A DNA stretch of 64,000 bases, taken from assembly GCA_963846635.1 (NCBI GenBank), contig CAWJXM010000059.1, forward strand, positions 308,597-372,596, in the 5' to 3' direction. Positions within the stretch are counted from its first letter, which is position 1. The number at the start of each line of letters is the position of its first letter. The notes under the pieces were generated by a model. The model searched no databases. It saw only the letters and a list, made by a program, of their open reading frames with translations, and was not told the DNA's origin. A program made the translations under genes and the position numbers. Below, in pieces: positions 52,374-60,227 of the stretch. This stretch comes from AP-15 sp963846635. GTDB lineage: Bacteria; Pseudomonadota; Alphaproteobacteria; ATCC43930; CGMCC-115725.

Positions 52374-53229
52374 ACAGATAACGCCGTCGCCATTACCACC
52401 AGCTACGCGGCGAAGGTCTTCGGTAATCAAGACCGCCACCCTCGTCAAGGGAACGCGGCGGTTTTGCCCGGGTGATATCGAGGAACAATCATTGGACAGC
52501 ACCTTGCATGTTGTTCATTTTTTTATTCTATACGGTCCCTGATAGAAATTTTGCAAGTGCCTGAGGCATTTCACCGTTATTTGTTTGTTAGGACGACACG
52601 CCGGGAGAGGAGGGTAGGGTCTGGTGGGGAGCCCAACCGAGCGGACATCATCGCGTTCGAAGATGGCGCAGTCGTGGAGCACGAGGTCAATGGGCTGTGG
52701 AGCCAAGTCATACAACGCGCAAAGCTGCCCTCCTTCGAACTGCCAGAAAGTGCCAGCGCTGACCGCCATTTGAATACGCTGCTGTAACGATTTGGTCGGA
52801 CTACTCGCCACTGATCCCTCTTCCTCATCTATATAGATTTGTATTTAGGTGGTAAGAGGTAGAAGGTAGTGTGGGTTTCGGGGATTAGATGCAATCCCCG
52901 CTTTGCAAGCGAGTTATCCAGCTTTCGGAGAGTGAACAGTCGCGTAGTCGCAACTGTACACTACGCGGTGAATTTGCGCTCCAAAGCGACGCGATCTGGG
53001 CCGGTGGAAAGTCGTGAAGACCGGGGATTATTTTGGCGCGCTTGCGACTATGCACAACCATGGGACTCCATGGGAAACGGAGCGACCGTCGTGGACGGAT
53101 GTTTTATTACCGACGCGAAACGGGGATAAAACGGCCGTTTCGAGCGCGCGGAAGGTAAAATTGTGGATGATCATCGAGCTATGCACATCGGCCTGGGGAT
53201 GATAAAGAGTTCGCCGTGGCAGTGCGCCG
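52374..53229. other. AT-richer stretch without a clear gene; hairpin and DnaA-box-like sites
   Basis: No frame with family features is seen; the small frames at 52515-52811 (minus) and 52551-52787 (plus) are unrecognised and oppose each other. The stretch contains a perfect 8-bp inverted repeat CGGGGATT-AGATGC-AATCCCCG (52879-52900). DnaA-box-like sequences are TTATCCAGC (52914-52922), CGGGGATAA (53121-53129) and TGTGGATGA (53162-53170). It directly precedes a fragment of the PPDK regulatory gene, whose upstream region holds oriC in some alphaproteobacteria. Confidence 0.4.
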
Positions 53230-53373
53230 GTGACGCGGTTTCATCTGCATCTCATCTCGGATTCGACCGGTGAGACCGTACATTCCGTGGCGCGGACATG
53301 CCTCGTCCAATTCGACGAGGTCAATGCGGTTGAGCATGGCCCGGCTTTTACCCGCAGCCTTGGTTGGTCATAG
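53230..53373 (+). pseudogene. N-terminal fragment of a PPDK regulatory protein (DUF299)
   Basis: A GTG-started 47-codon frame: VTRFHLHLISDSTGETVHSV, ARTCLVQFDEVNAVEH, then a short unrelated tail GPAFTRSLGWS. The first 37 residues match the start of bifunctional kinase/pyrophosphorylase proteins that regulate pyruvate-phosphate dikinase (family DUF299, with the FHLHLVSDSTGET motif). The family normally has about 275 residues including a P-loop, all missing here. It is a truncated relic, not a functional protein. Confidence 0.75.
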
Positions 53374-53842
53374 CAACGCTTCAATCGATTCGACTGATAT
53401 CAGGTGCGCCGAGCCGCACTTTTTTAAATCGATTCCGCAGAGAACTTGCCTAAACGAACCTTTGGCAGGGTGCTAAACGGTCTTCATTATTCGCTTAGAG
53501 CATTCTTAGGTGGTTGCCTCACAAATTTGAGGATATGAAAGACGCGGTTACAAATAACTCTCACCGATTACAGTGCATTCGATTTTGCAGATACTCTTTC
53601 AAAGATCGTTGATTTCTAGAAAACTAGATATTTTATGTAATGGATAATCCTATTGCGTGACTTCACCTACGGATTTATCCCGCCTGTATACACGCGAGGA
53701 TGACAGCCGCCTTGATCCGGCTTACGCTACCTGGCTAACGCCGGCTGCTGACATCTCCAGCGCAACAGGCGGCGCTAAAACTTTGCCGGTAGCGTCGGCG
53801 TCGGCGTATGATCGCTGAGGAACTCATCGGAGGGAGGAGATT
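53374..53842. other. AT-richer intergenic region, no gene seen
   Basis: The stretch to the BNR-repeat gene has several GATTC (GANTC, CcrM-type) sites, for example near 53268, 53386 and 53424, and a long AT-rich part around 53560-53690. I find no coding frame with recognisable features. The last 20 bp before 53843 contain the GGAGGGAGGAG ribosome site of the next gene. Confidence 0.4.
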
Positions 53843-54889
53843 ATGGCGGCAACCCATGTTTACGCCGGTGCGGCGCGGTCGATGGAAGGGACGACAGGCG
53901 GGGTCTATCGCCAGACGATCGGCGACGGCGGCTGGCAGCGCCTGGCCAATGGCCTGCCCGAAGATGCTCAAGTCCACGCGATTACGGTTCATCCCGAGCA
54001 CACCGACACCGTCTATATCGGCACCACCAAAGGCGCCTTTCGCAGCACCAATCGCGGCGACAGCTGGCAGCAGTTGAGCCTGCCCGGTGATGCAGACATC
54101 TGGTCGATCTGCATTCACCCACAAAACCCGCGCATTCTTTATACCGGCGCCACCCCGCCGGGAGTCTACCGCAGCGACGACGGCGGCGATAGCTGGCGCA
54201 AAACCGCCGATCCCGGACTCCCCGATCGCGTGATCATGGGTTTTGCCTGCAGGGTCATGCGGCTCGACATCGATCCGAACTCGCCCAACGATGTTTACGC
54301 GACGCTCGAAGCCAACGGGGCTATGCGCAGCCGCAATGGCGGCGAGAGCTGGGAGGATTGCACCGCGGATCTGATCCGCTTTTGCGAAGAGCCCAGATAT
54401 CGCAGCCGGATCGGCAGCCAGACCGAGATCGAGGGCATGCTCGACGGGCATGCGCTTACCTGCAGCGCCGCGGCTCCCGGCACCGTGTTCCTCGCCAACC
54501 GCATGGGGCTGTTCCGCAGCAACAACCGCGGCGAGACCTGGCAGGACATGGAGATCAACCGTTTCTCGCCGCTGACCTATGGCCGTGACATCCGCGTGTC
54601 GCCGCACGATCCCAAAGTGCTCTATGCCTGCCTCAGCCCGGCGGCGCGCAGCACCGACGGATCGATCTATCGCAGCGACGATGTCGGCCAAACCTGGAAG
54701 CGCTTCGACCATGGCGTCAAGGCCGAGGCGACGATGATGGGGGTGACGGTCCATCCCAAGGACCCGAACCAGGTTTATGGCGTCTCGCGCTTTGGCCAGG
54801 TGTTTGGCACGCAAGACGGCGGCAAGAGCTGGCGCGAGACCCGGCTGCCGGAAGGGGTGCGCGACGTCTACGCGGTTGCTTGCGGGTAA
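53843..54889 (+). CDS. BNR/YCF48-type beta-propeller protein
   Basis: 348 residues, preceded by GGAGGGAGGAGATT. The sequence consists of repeated Asp-box blades of the form S-x-D-x-G-x-T/S-W: RSTNRGDSWQQL, YRSDDGGDSWRKT, RSRNGGESWEDC, RSNNRGETWQDM, YRSDDVGQTWKRF and GTQDGGKSWRET. Each is preceded by xxVYIGT-like strands, giving a six- or seven-bladed propeller. Such proteins (sialidase-like, Vps10/YCF48 fold) may be glycoside hydrolases or binding scaffolds. Catalytic Arg/Glu/Tyr residues of sialidases cannot be assigned, so an enzyme role is not shown. No signal peptide is present. Confidence 0.85.
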   Translation: MAATHVYAGAARSMEGTTGGVYRQTIGDGGWQRLANGLPEDAQVHAITVHPEHTDTVYIGTTKGAFRSTNRGDSWQQLSLPGDADIWSICIHPQNPRILYTGATPPGVYRSDDGGDSWRKTADPGLPDRVIMGFACRVMRLDIDPNSPNDVYATLEANGAMRSRNGGESWEDCTADLIRFCEEPRYRSRIGSQTEIEGMLDGHALTCSAAAPGTVFLANRMGLFRSNNRGETWQDMEINRFSPLTYGRDIRVSPHDPKVLYACLSPAARSTDGSIYRSDDVGQTWKRFDHGVKAEATMMGVTVHPKDPNQVYGVSRFGQVFGTQDGGKSWRETRLPEGVRDVYAVACG

Positions 54890-54901
54890 GAGATACCAGC
54901 A

Positions 54902-54978
54902 GCCCCTCACCCACCCTGCCCTCGACGGGCTGGGTCCCCCCTCTCCCCGCTCGCGGGGAGAGGGTCGGGGTGAGGGGC
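54902..54978. repeat. Palindromic intergenic repeat (REP/BIME-like)
   Basis: Nested inverted repeats: the outer arms GCCCCTCACCC and GGGTGAGGGGC (54902-54912, 54968-54978) enclose CTCTCCCCGC-TC-GCGGGGAGAG (54941-54962). The long GC-rich hairpin lies between the BNR-repeat gene and the aldolase gene. Such CCTCACCC/GGGTGAGG palindromes are dispersed in many proteobacterial genomes and may also stop transcription. Confidence 0.7.
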
Positions 54979-55004
54979 AACGGAGGGCCTAATGGAGGGT
55001 GCCG

Positions 55005-55802
55005 ATGGCCGATGACACCAGCGGCAATTTGATGAAACAGAAGCTCGCGGCCGGCGAGCTGGTTTTGTGCATGAACCTGCGCCTGGCGCGCAGTGTCGAC
55101 ATCGCGATGGTCGCCAAAGCCGGCGGCTATGACGCGCTCTATGTCGATATGCAGCACGCCCCTTACTCGATTGAGACCACGGCGACAATCTGTGCCGCCT
55201 CACTCGGCATCGGCATCACACCGCTGGTGCGGGTGCCAAGCCATGACGGGCAATGGATGAGCCGGGTGCTCGACGGCGGGGCGCAGGGCGTCATCGTTCC
55301 CGACGTCGAAAGCCGCGCGCAGGCAGAGGCGGTTGTTCGGCATTGCCGTTTCCCGCCGGTGGGACAGCGTTCGGTCATGGGCTTGGGGCCGGCCCTCGGC
55401 TATCGTACTGCGCCTTTGAGCGAGCTCAATAATCGCCTAAACGCTGACACGGCGGTGATCGTAATGCTCGAGACCGCGGAAGGCATCGATAATGCCGAGG
55501 CGATCGCGGGGGTGCCGGGGATCGACGTATTGCTGATCGGCTCAGGTGATTTGACGACTAACTATGGTATTCCGGGTCAGGTCGATCATCCGCGCCTGCG
55601 CGAGGCCTATGAGCGAGTGGCGCGGGCCTGCCGCACACATGGCAAGGTGCTGGGGGTCGGCGGTATCCGGCATAATGTCGGATTGCAGGGTGAGTTGATC
55701 CGCCTCGGCGCCCGTTTTGTGATCGCCGGTACCGACGTCAACTACGTCCTCGCCGGTGCCCGCCAGGACACGACAGCGCTGCGCGCGATCCCGCTCGGTT
55801 GA
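55005..55802 (+). CDS. HpcH/HpaI-family aldolase
   Basis: 265 residues from MADDTSGNLMKQKLAAGELV, ribosome site GGAGGGTGCCG. Class II pyruvate aldolase features are present: YDALYVDMQHAPYSIETTAT, VRVPSHDGQWMSRVLDGGAQ, GVIVPDVESRAQAEAVV, and VIVMLETAEGIDNAEAIAGV containing the metal-binding Glu, with DVLLIGSGDLTTNYGIPGQV containing the metal Asp. These enzymes cleave 4-hydroxy-2-oxo acids to pyruvate and an aldehyde. Position 48 has His-Ala in MQHAP rather than the common EHGP of HpaI, so the substrate may differ. It is followed by AlkB with no gap. Confidence 0.9.
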   Translation: MADDTSGNLMKQKLAAGELVLCMNLRLARSVDIAMVAKAGGYDALYVDMQHAPYSIETTATICAASLGIGITPLVRVPSHDGQWMSRVLDGGAQGVIVPDVESRAQAEAVVRHCRFPPVGQRSVMGLGPALGYRTAPLSELNNRLNADTAVIVMLETAEGIDNAEAIAGVPGIDVLLIGSGDLTTNYGIPGQVDHPRLREAYERVARACRTHGKVLGVGGIRHNVGLQGELIRLGARFVIAGTDVNYVLAGARQDTTALRAIPLG

Positions 55803-55803
55803 G

Positions 55804-56469
55804 ATGAGCGACCCCAGCGCGGTCGGCGACCTGTTTGCCGGTGCTGCGTCCGGGGACGGCGCTGAACCGCTTTCCGAGGGTGCGGTCTTGCTGCGCGGCT
55901 TTGCCCGCGCCGAGGTCGCTGATCTGGTCGCAGCGGTAGAAGCGGTCGCCGCCGTCTCGCCGTTCCGCCACATGGTCACACCGGGCGGATTTCGCATGTC
56001 GGTGGCGATGACGAGTTGCGGCGCAGTTGGCTGGATCACCGACCGCAGCGGCTATCGTTATTCGCCGCTGGATCCGGCGACCGGCGCGCCCTGGCCGGCG
56101 ATGCCGGTGCTCTTTCGCTCCTTGGCGGCGCGTGCGGCGGGGACGGCTGGCTTTGCTGGGTTCGCGCCCGATTCCTGCCTGATCAATCGCTACGAACCGG
56201 AAACCAAGCTGTCGCTTCATCGCGACGAGGACGAGCGCGATTTGGGCGCCCCCGTAGTCTCGGTTTCCTTAGGGCTGCCCGCAACTTTTTTGTGGGGCGG
56301 GCTCAGCCGTAAGGACCCACCCGCACGCATTCGGCTCGACAGCGGCGATGTCGTCGTGTGGGGCGGACCCACCCGCCTCGTCTATCACGGGATCGCACCG
56401 CTCGCCGAAGGCGAGCATCCGCTGACGCGCCGCAGCCGGATAAATTTAACCTTCCGCAAGGCGTTGTGA
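55804..56469 (+). CDS. alkB: AlkB-type DNA repair dioxygenase
   Basis: 221 residues. AlkB removes methyl groups from 1-methyladenine and 3-methylcytosine in DNA using Fe(II) and 2-oxoglutarate. The iron ligands His139 and Asp141 (KLSLHRDEDERDLGAP) and His195 (GPTRLVYHGIAPLAEG) are visible, along with the terminal RSRINLTFRKAL with the 2-oxoglutarate arginines. The nucleotide-lid region MVTPGGFRMSVAMTSCGAVG, W is as in E. coli AlkB, and YRYSPLDPATGAPWPAMP is diagnostic. The ATG lies right after the aldolase stop codon (TGAG-ATG), indicating co-transcription. Confidence 0.93.
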   Translation: MSDPSAVGDLFAGAASGDGAEPLSEGAVLLRGFARAEVADLVAAVEAVAAVSPFRHMVTPGGFRMSVAMTSCGAVGWITDRSGYRYSPLDPATGAPWPAMPVLFRSLAARAAGTAGFAGFAPDSCLINRYEPETKLSLHRDEDERDLGAPVVSVSLGLPATFLWGGLSRKDPPARIRLDSGDVVVWGGPTRLVYHGIAPLAEGEHPLTRRSRINLTFRKAL

Positions 56470-56548
56470 CAAGTTGGGCGATCCCCTTGCCCTCTGCCGC
56501 CGCCTTTACCTTCACCCCGTGACGCTGCCTTATGATGCCGGGCAAGCG

Positions 56549-57652
56549 CTAGAGAGCACCCTGGGAACGCGCTTGGCTGCGGCGAGCAGAGCCTCGGACC
56601 CATCGGCGGGGAGCCGACGCTGAGCTGGGCTCAGCCTCGCGGTATTCGAAGATCGGAATCTCGGCAGATATTCCCTTGACCTTTTCAAAGCCGATGCGGT
56701 GCAGCCGGTTCGTCGCGTCCGACAGAACCTGAGCGACATCGCCCGAAATCGCACACGCGACACCGTGCGCCTTTGCCGCCTCCTCCATGCGCGAGGCAAT
56801 GTTGATCGTGCTCCCGTAGATCCCGATCGAGCGCTTGGTGTCGCCCTGTTCGCTGACGACCACGTCGCCGCCGTGCACCCCGATGCGAAAACTCGGCGTC
56901 ACGCCGAATTGCTCGATATACGCATCATGCTCGCGGCGAACCGAGGCGAAAACCGCGTCGATCGCCCGCAAAATCCGATCGCCGCGCACTGCCTCGTCCC
57001 AGTCCCAGATCGCGATCAGCCCGTCACCCTTGTAAAGATAGATCTCGCCGCCGTAATCGGTCAGCGGCTTTGAAATATCGAACAGGAATTTTCCGACAAA
57101 CGATTTGATCGTTAACGCGCCCAGTCGCTCGGCAAGTGCCGTGGAATTGTTGATGTCGAGGAACACCAATACCTTTTGCTCGACGACCGGACGATGATAG
57201 GTGCCGATCATCAAATGAAACAGGGTCTCGATACCGATGAAATGCACCGCCCGCATGACGACGATCCCAATCACCGAAAACGCGATTATAACAGGCAAAA
57301 TAAAGGGCAGCCGGCGATAGGGGACGGGCAACCGATAAACAGGATACAGTACGAGATGCGTGATGTTGACTGCGATCACGAAGAGAGTCGCGACCACAAG
57401 CGTATAAAAGCCGATCGACAGCAGAGGGTGAATATTGCGGATCCAGCGCCCGCGTAGGCTCTGGACGTAAAACTGTTCGAACAGGCCGACGCCGGTCCCG
57501 ACGAGTATCGCGTTCAGCACGCCAAAGACGGGAGGCCGGCCTCGGGCCAACGTCGCCAATCCGGCGAGCGAGGCAAAAATCGCCACCGCCAGCAGGATGG
57601 ATGACCACTTCCTGCGGGTCGAGATCGACATTCGGCGAAAAGCTAGGGCCAT
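56549..57652 (-). CDS. Membrane adenylate/guanylate cyclase (class III)
   Basis: 367 residues. Four N-terminal membrane helices fall between about 18 and 145. A C-terminal class III cyclase domain follows: VLVFLDINNSTALAERLGAL with the first metal Asp, GGEIYLYKGDGLIAIWDWDE with the second, and GIYGSTINIASRMEEAAKAH with the transition-state Asn-Arg pair. The substrate-specifying Lys/Asp positions were not resolved, so ATP versus GTP is not certain, though adenylate cyclase is usual in alphaproteobacteria. A TTG immediately upstream is also a possible start. It ends close to the convergent alkB gene. Confidence 0.9.
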   Translation of the reverse strand: MALAFRRMSISTRRKWSSILLAVAIFASLAGLATLARGRPPVFGVLNAILVGTGVGLFEQFYVQSLRGRWIRNIHPLLSIGFYTLVVATLFVIAVNITHLVLYPVYRLPVPYRRLPFILPVIIAFSVIGIVVMRAVHFIGIETLFHLMIGTYHRPVVEQKVLVFLDINNSTALAERLGALTIKSFVGKFLFDISKPLTDYGGEIYLYKGDGLIAIWDWDEAVRGDRILRAIDAVFASVRREHDAYIEQFGVTPSFRIGVHGGDVVVSEQGDTKRSIGIYGSTINIASRMEEAAKAHGVACAISGDVAQVLSDATNRLHRIGFEKVKGISAEIPIFEYREAEPSSASAPRRWVRGSARRSQARSQGAL

Positions 57653-57829
57653 CAACTAGCCGTAAAGATCAAGAGGCGAATTGGATGCAGTGGAAACGCT
57701 CAGAGACCAAACCGCCGCTTGATCTGGGGCATCAATCGGCTCACGCAAGGACCCGACCGATTCCGGCCGTTTGTTGATAAACACCTCAGACCGCGCGCTT
57801 GCTGTCGATTGATACCTAAGGGGAGAGCG

Positions 57830-58711
57830 ATGCCCGGACAATTGCCTGGTCAGGCGGAGGTGTTTCTCGATCACGTAGCATATTTTGTCCCGGCGATGGC
57901 GCCGGCCGCGAGAGCGCTGGAGCGCTGCGGGTTCCGGCTGACGCCGTTTACCGTCCAGACGAATTGGGCAGACGGCCACCCGGTGCCGGCCGGGACCGGA
58001 AACCGCTGCGCGATGTTGCGCCGCGGCTATGTCGAGATCCTGGCTGCGACCGAGGATACGCCGCTCGCCCGCCAATTGCGGGATCGCCTGGAGCGGCATG
58101 TCGGCCTGCATCTCGCCGCCTTCAGCAGCGCGGACGCCGCCGGCGACCATCGACGGCTGGCTGCGGCCGGGTTCCCGGTATTGCCGCTTGTCGACATGCG
58201 CCGCCCGGTTGCGACCGAGACCGGCGAGCAGCATGCCCGCTTTACGATCGCCCGCATCGCCGGTAGCGCGATGCCCGAGGGGCGTATCCAATTTTTGACC
58301 CACCATAGTGAGAACCTGGTCTGGCGCGAACCTTATCTCGAGCACCCGAATGGCGCGCAGGCGCTGCTCGGTCTGTGGATTGCTGCCCAAAATCCCGCCG
58401 AACCAGCCGACCGTTTTGCCCGGTTTACCGGCCGTCCGGCACGGCGTGAGCGGGATGTCGCGACAATCCCGCTCGACCGCGGATATCTGCGGTTTGCTTC
58501 GCCAGAGTACCTGCATCAGCATTTCGGCATTGCTCCGGGCCCGCCATTACCCTATCTCGCGGCGGATGAGATAGCCGTCGCCGACTTCAATCGCCTCCGC
58601 CGCGTTCTCGGCGCCGCTGGGGTTGCGACCAGATCAATCCCCGGCGGGGTCGCGGTGACCCTTCCCGCTGCAATTGGCGGGACGATCCTGTTCCGCCCTG
58701 GGTCCGGCTGA
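57830..58711 (+). CDS. VOC-family protein with glyoxalase-like domains
   Basis: 293 residues from MPGQLPGQAEVFLDHVAYFV (ribosome site GGGGAGAGCG). It belongs to the glyoxalase-like 3 group: FLDHVAYFVPAMAPAARALE, VPAGTGNRCAMLRRGYVEIL, then HVGLHLAAFSSADAAGDHRR and FLTHHSENLVWREPYLEHPN, the last containing His/Glu metal ligands. Length and order suggest two paired VOC modules. Members bind a metal and act on unknown small molecules. It is transcribed divergently from the cyclase gene; a short hairpin follows its stop. Confidence 0.87.
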   Translation: MPGQLPGQAEVFLDHVAYFVPAMAPAARALERCGFRLTPFTVQTNWADGHPVPAGTGNRCAMLRRGYVEILAATEDTPLARQLRDRLERHVGLHLAAFSSADAAGDHRRLAAAGFPVLPLVDMRRPVATETGEQHARFTIARIAGSAMPEGRIQFLTHHSENLVWREPYLEHPNGAQALLGLWIAAQNPAEPADRFARFTGRPARRERDVATIPLDRGYLRFASPEYLHQHFGIAPGPPLPYLAADEIAVADFNRLRRVLGAAGVATRSIPGGVAVTLPAAIGGTILFRPGSG

Positions 58712-58733
58712 GCCAATTCGTGGGATTGGCTCA
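58709..58733. terminator. Hairpin at the end of the VOC gene
   Basis: TGAGCCAAT, a 7-base loop, and ATTGGCTCA form a perfect 9-bp stem that includes the stop codon of the VOC gene. There is no T-run; it is followed by a C-rich stretch. It may protect the 3' end or reduce read-through into the LLM gene. Confidence 0.45.
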
Positions 58734-58774
58734 CCCCCGCGCGGGAGTGCTGGCGGTTGCAGGTTTTACTCGAC

Positions 58775-58807
58775 GCAGATGGGTTCGGCCGGCGCAGATG
58801 GGTTCGG
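58775..58807 (+). repeat. Two-copy tandem repeat in the LLM leader
   Basis: GCAGATGGGTTCGGC occurs twice with an 18-bp period (58775-58789 and 58793-58807), 25-60 bp before the start of the LLM gene. It may be simple slippage or a repeated regulator site; both copies are identical. Confidence 0.6.
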
Positions 58808-58831
58808 CAACATCGGGTGGAGCAATCGGTC

Positions 58832-59656
58832 ATGAGATTGAGCATCGTCACCTTTATGCACCCGGGCCCGGAAGCGCGCGGAAGATCGCTCGAGCGCATC
58901 GCCAGTTACGCGCGGCGCGTCGAGGCCGCCGGGTTTCCCGGGATATGGGTTACCGACTTGCTCGGCCGCGGACGAGCCACCCTCGACCCGCTCACCGCGC
59001 TCGCGGCGTTTGCCACCGTCGCCCCGCGCATCGAGCTCGGGACCGCGGTGTTGCAGGTGTCGCTGCGCCATCCGGTCGACCTCGCGCATCGGGTGCAGTC
59101 AGTCCAGGCCTTGTCGGGCAACCGACTGCGGCTCGGCGTCGGCAGCGGCTCGACCCAGGCAGATTTCGACCTGTTCGGCGCCGATTACGGCCAGCGCTTT
59201 CGCACCTTGATGAGTTCGCTTGACATCATGCGGCGGACTTGGCGCGGCGAGCCGGTCAATGGCGGGGTCTTGATCCCATGGCCGGGCAGCGAAGGCGGAC
59301 CCCCGGTGTTGCTTGGCGCGTGGCGCAATCCGCGCTGGATCACCTACGCTGCAAAGCAATGCCAGGGCTGGATCGCATCCGGACTTTATAGCAGTTGGGA
59401 AGATCTCGAACGCGGCATGCGCATCTATCGCGAGGCAGGCGGCACCAATGCCGTGCTCGCCAATGTCGTCGTCGATTTGCGGCATCGCCCGGAACCCGGA
59501 AGCCTTGCCGAGCGCGCCAAAATCTCGCTGGTTGGCACCCCCGAGGGTGCCCGTCAGCGGTTGAAGCGGATTGAGCAGATCGGTTTTGACGAGATTCTGG
59601 CGATGTCTCCGGGCGGTGCGCTGGACGAGATCGAGCGGGTGCGGGATTACCTTTAG
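58832..59656 (+). CDS. LLM-class flavin-dependent oxidoreductase
   Basis: 274 residues starting MRLSIVTFMHPGPEARGRSL. The luciferase-like pattern is clear: YARRVEAAGFPGIWVTDLLG, IELGTAVLQVSLRHPVDLAH, LSGNRLRLGVGSGSTQADFD and a terminal VGTPEGARQRLKRIEQIGFD. The GSGSTQADFD segment replaces the usual GxGW and is found in a recognised subgroup of LLM enzymes of unknown substrate. FMN or F420 could be the cofactor. The ribosome site is weak. A convergent thioesterase gene follows within 5 bp. Confidence 0.87.
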   Translation: MRLSIVTFMHPGPEARGRSLERIASYARRVEAAGFPGIWVTDLLGRGRATLDPLTALAAFATVAPRIELGTAVLQVSLRHPVDLAHRVQSVQALSGNRLRLGVGSGSTQADFDLFGADYGQRFRTLMSSLDIMRRTWRGEPVNGGVLIPWPGSEGGPPVLLGAWRNPRWITYAAKQCQGWIASGLYSSWEDLERGMRIYREAGGTNAVLANVVVDLRHRPEPGSLAERAKISLVGTPEGARQRLKRIEQIGFDEILAMSPGGALDEIERVRDYL

Positions 59657-59660
59657 CGGC

Positions 59661-60056
59661 TCACAGAACGAGTTGCGTCTGGGTCGTCAGCGCGATCAGC
59701 CGCCCGTCCTCGTTGGTGACGCGGGTTTGCCAGACCATTGTGCGCCTGCCGCGATGAACCGGTGTCGCCTCGCCGGTGACCTGCGCGCCGATGGGCGCCG
59801 AAGCCACAAAGTTTGTCTTGCTTTCGATCGTCGTCGTGCCCGCACCGTCCGGTAAATTCGCGATTGTGGCGGCAGCGCCGAGCGTGTCGGCAAAGGCCAT
59901 GATTGCGCCGCCATGCAGCACGGCCGGATCGGTGCAAAGATCGCTGCGCACCCTCATGCGGGCGACGATTCGATCTGGCGAGGCGCTGACGAATTCGATG
60001 CCGAGCAGCTCGGCAAAAGGCAATGGCCGCGTGGTGAGTTGCGCGAGCGTGTCCAT
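59661..60056 (-). CDS. PaaI-family acyl-CoA thioesterase
   Basis: 131 residues with the hotdog fold: LLGIEFVSASPDRIVARMRV, AVLHGGAIMAFADTLGAAAT (the H-G-G motif helix with catalytic Asp), NFVASAPIGAQVTGEATPVH, RGRRTMVWQTRVTNEDGRLI. It matches PaaI thioesterases, which hydrolyse aromatic or acyl-CoA thioesters, often clearing dead-end intermediates. It is a monocistronic gene on the minus strand, convergent with the LLM gene and divergent from the S41 gene. The physiological CoA ester is unknown. Confidence 0.9.
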   Translation of the reverse strand: MDTLAQLTTRPLPFAELLGIEFVSASPDRIVARMRVRSDLCTDPAVLHGGAIMAFADTLGAAATIANLPDGAGTTTIESKTNFVASAPIGAQVTGEATPVHRGRRTMVWQTRVTNEDGRLIALTTQTQLVL

Positions 60057-60227
60057 CCTGTGCTCCTCAGCCGTGATGATCTGCCGCGATAACCGATGCT
60101 GACAACCATGGTAATGCCATCATTGCTCGGCTAGGCTCAACGATCGATGATCGGGTTGGTCTGTCGGCAGGATGAGCTGCCACCGGTGGTATATCCCCCG
60201 CTGAGGGCTGTATGGAGGGCGGTACGG

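Noticed and set aside
52515..52811. 98-codon minus-strand and 78-codon plus-strand frames opposing each other
   Set aside because: Neither has a ribosome site or recognisable domain; they cannot both be real and neither could be supported.
53735..54910. 391-codon minus-strand frame opposite the BNR-repeat gene
   Set aside because: Its apparent repeats only mirror the Asp-box repeats of the plus strand.
57656..58522. 288-codon minus-strand frame opposite the VOC gene
   Set aside because: Antisense shadow without features.
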